Positions 63,141 to 64,000 of a DNA stretch of 64,000 nucleotides are shown piece by piece. The number at the start of each line of letters is the position of its first letter. The first letter of the stretch is position 1. The DNA comes from [Candidatus Thermochlorobacteriaceae] bacterium GBChlB (lineage in GTDB: Bacteria > Bacteroidota > Chlorobiia > Chlorobiales > Thermochlorobacteraceae). A program made the translations under genes and the position numbers. The notes under the pieces were generated by a model, which had not been told where the DNA came from, ran no database searches, and saw nothing but the letters and a program-made list of their open reading frames with translations. The stretch lies in NCBI GenBank assembly GCA_000724175.1, contig JPGV01000006.1, positions 2,100-66,099 on the forward strand, read 5' to 3'.

Positions 63141-63653
63141 TTACACAGCGTTCTGAAATCCTAGAACGCTTTTTAATTGTTCCACCACATTGAACACAAT
63201 CGGACAAACATCGTATTTTTCCATCACGGCATCGAACCGATATTTGAAATGCTCGCCGACAAGGTTCGGAAATGTGCGGCAACATATCGGACGCGCATCG
63301 TAGACATTGCACAAATTATTCGCTTGCAACATCGGGCAGGGGCGAGAGACGAAATAAAACGCCTCTTTGTGCGGGCGCAAAAAAGTTCGCTTGAAATCAT
63401 CAACGGAAATTTGTTTCTGTGCGGCAAGCGCGGGAAGTTCCGATTCAAGCGCGGCGGCGTGAAGGCATTTGCAACAGTTCGCGCAAGCCGTGCAATCAAT
63501 GCGCGGCTCGATGTCCGCATTGAGTTGCTCAACAAGCGCATTGAGTTCGGCGGACGGCATTCGGCGCAGAAATTTTTTGAACGACAAGTTCTCCCCGTGT
63601 TTCGCACGAGCCGCTTGACTGATGATTTCCAAATTCGTTTCAATGCACATCAT
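63141..63653 (-). CDS. YkgJ-type cysteine-cluster protein
   Basis: 170 residues. The Cys pattern CTACANCCKCLHA (about 55-67), RPCPMLQANNLCNVYDARPICCRTFP (about 103-128) and DVCPIVFN defines the zinc/iron-chelating YkgJ family. The pattern indicates metal or Fe-S binding; the function is unknown. It is divergent from mnmG and its start lies 11 bases from the first parS-like site. Its last codons contain the terminator for the convergent dehydrogenase gene. Confidence 0.88.
   Translation of the reverse strand: MMCIETNLEIISQAARAKHGENLSFKKFLRRMPSAELNALVEQLNADIEPRIDCTACANCCKCLHAAALESELPALAAQKQISVDDFKRTFLRPHKEAFYFVSRPCPMLQANNLCNVYDARPICCRTFPNLVGEHFKYRFDAVMEKYDVCPIVFNVVEQLKSVLGFQNAV
63147..63174 (+). 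terminator. terminator of the dehydrogenase gene, inside the 3' end of the YkgJ-like gene
   Basis: AGCGTTCT (63147-63154) and AGAACGCT (63163-63170) form an 8-bp perfect stem with an 8-base loop, followed by TTTT on the plus strand. It is 39 bases past the dehydrogenase stop and falls in the last codons of the convergent gene. Confidence 0.75.
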
Positions 63654-63664
63654 TGACGAAGCAG

Positions 63665-63680
63665 GTTTTCACGTGAAACA
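63665..63680. promoter_or_regulatory. parS-like site
   Basis: GTTTTCACGTGAAACA matches the parS consensus TGTTTCACGTGAAACA at 14 of 16 positions; only the first two bases differ. It lies 109 bp from a perfect site. Confidence 0.75.
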
Positions 63681-63773
63681 TTCTTTTGGCGACAAAAATT
63701 TTCCGTTGCTAATCAGTGTTGAACAGATGGCGTTGCGCCGCTCAATCCAACGAAAGCCTGAAATTGGCGAAAA

Positions 63774-63789
63774 TGTTTCACGTGAAACA
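63774..63789. promoter_or_regulatory. perfect parS site
   Basis: TGTTTCACGTGAAACA is identical to the parS consensus bound by chromosomal ParB/Spo0J. The palindrome extends to 22 bp (63771-63792). It lies 58 bases before mnmG; in many bacteria mnmG, rsmG, parA and parB are clustered near oriC. Confidence 0.92.
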
Positions 63790-63847
63790 TTTGGGCAAAC
63801 GAGATAAGTTTTTCTTCATTTTTCACTTTTCATTCTTCCTTGAATTT

Positions 63848-64000
63848 ATGACCGATTATGATGTGATTATCGTCGGCGCGGGACACGCAGGCTGTGAAGC
63901 CGTGCTTGCCGCCGCCCGAATGGGGCAGAGAAGTTTGCTCATCACGATGGACTTGCTCGCCATCGCGCGAATGTCGTGTAACCCAGCCATCGGCGGCGTT
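63848..64000 (+). CDS. mnmG: tRNA uridine-5-carboxymethylaminomethyl modification enzyme MnmG (partial)
   Basis: The first 51 codons of a gene cut by the window end. [23 protein letters not shown] (residues 3-25) is the FAD-binding signature of MnmG/GidA, followed by [18 protein letters not shown]. It is the FAD-dependent partner of MnmE in wobble-uridine modification. A pyrimidine-rich tract and two parS sites precede it. Confidence 0.96.
   Translation, partial: MTDYDVIIVGAGHAGCEAVLAAARMGQRSLLITMDLLAIARMSCNPAIGGV

Overview
The window looks like a chromosome segment from a diderm bacterium of the Bacteroidota/Chlorobiota group, most likely on the Chlorobiota side. The evidence is an LPS gene (lpxA), an outer-membrane beta-barrel protein with a carboxypeptidase-regulatory-like plug, a DUF2723 membrane glycosyltransferase, a PASTA-tailed FtsI, and several promoters of the Bacteroidota type (TTTG, 19-20 bp, TAnnTTTG; the best is at 45699-45729). 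The DNR/DNPR-type signature in MurE points to meso-diaminopimelate peptidoglycan. The lineage assignment is inference; no 16S gene is present.

Layout. 1-2020: ribosomal operon rpsF-ssb-rpsR-rplI (minus). 2034-5354: succinate dehydrogenase genes sdhC-sdhD-[Uma2 gene]-sdhA (minus), with no sdhB in place. 5640-5696: a stub of a TIGR04255-like gene just behind ftsZ. 5707-24552: a nearly complete dcw (division and cell wall) cluster on the minus strand: mraZ, rsmH, ftsL, ftsI, murE, murF, mraY, murD, ftsW, murG, murC, a retropepsin-like aspartic protease, murB, ftsQ, ftsA, ftsZ. Its promoter carries three 10-bp-spaced MraZ-type repeats. 24740-26009: divergent lexA-like gene with two tandem operators, followed by a ydjM-like gene. 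26012-35404: GT39-type glycosyltransferase, a coiled-coil/OmpA-like pair, hemW, a DUF2723 protein, an ICMT-like methyltransferase, a 2OG-Fe(II) oxygenase coupled to lpxA. 35465-39525: two tandem TPR histidine kinases. 39515-49485: ABC-F ATPase, amt, glsA, cfa-like, a second Uma2 gene, icd, FkbM methyltransferase, fabI. 49666-55680: envelope proteins, a cyclase-like protein, and two gene stubs (Uma2 and a DNA glycosylase). 55692-64000: YyaL-type thioredoxin-domain protein, an AAA ATPase plus TOPRIM-like gene pair coupled to mnmE, an ATP-grasp enzyme, a 2-hydroxyacid dehydrogenase, a YkgJ-type protein, two parS sites and the start of mnmG.

The genes describe a respiring cell (SDH, NADP-dependent Icd) with glutamine/ammonium handling and a Gram-negative envelope. 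The parS palindromes next to mnmG suggest that the right end is near the replication origin.

The main points for a second look are: (1) the two-gene AAA ATPase/TOPRIM module at 57936-59469, whose stop codon overlaps the mnmE start; (2) a LexA homologue that lacks the catalytic Ser, the catalytic Lys and the Ala-Gly cleavage site but retains tandem GAAC-N5-GTTC operators; (3) the aspartic protease embedded in the dcw operon with ATGA overlaps on both sides; and (4) the parS pair. No IS element, CRISPR array, rRNA or tRNA gene was seen.
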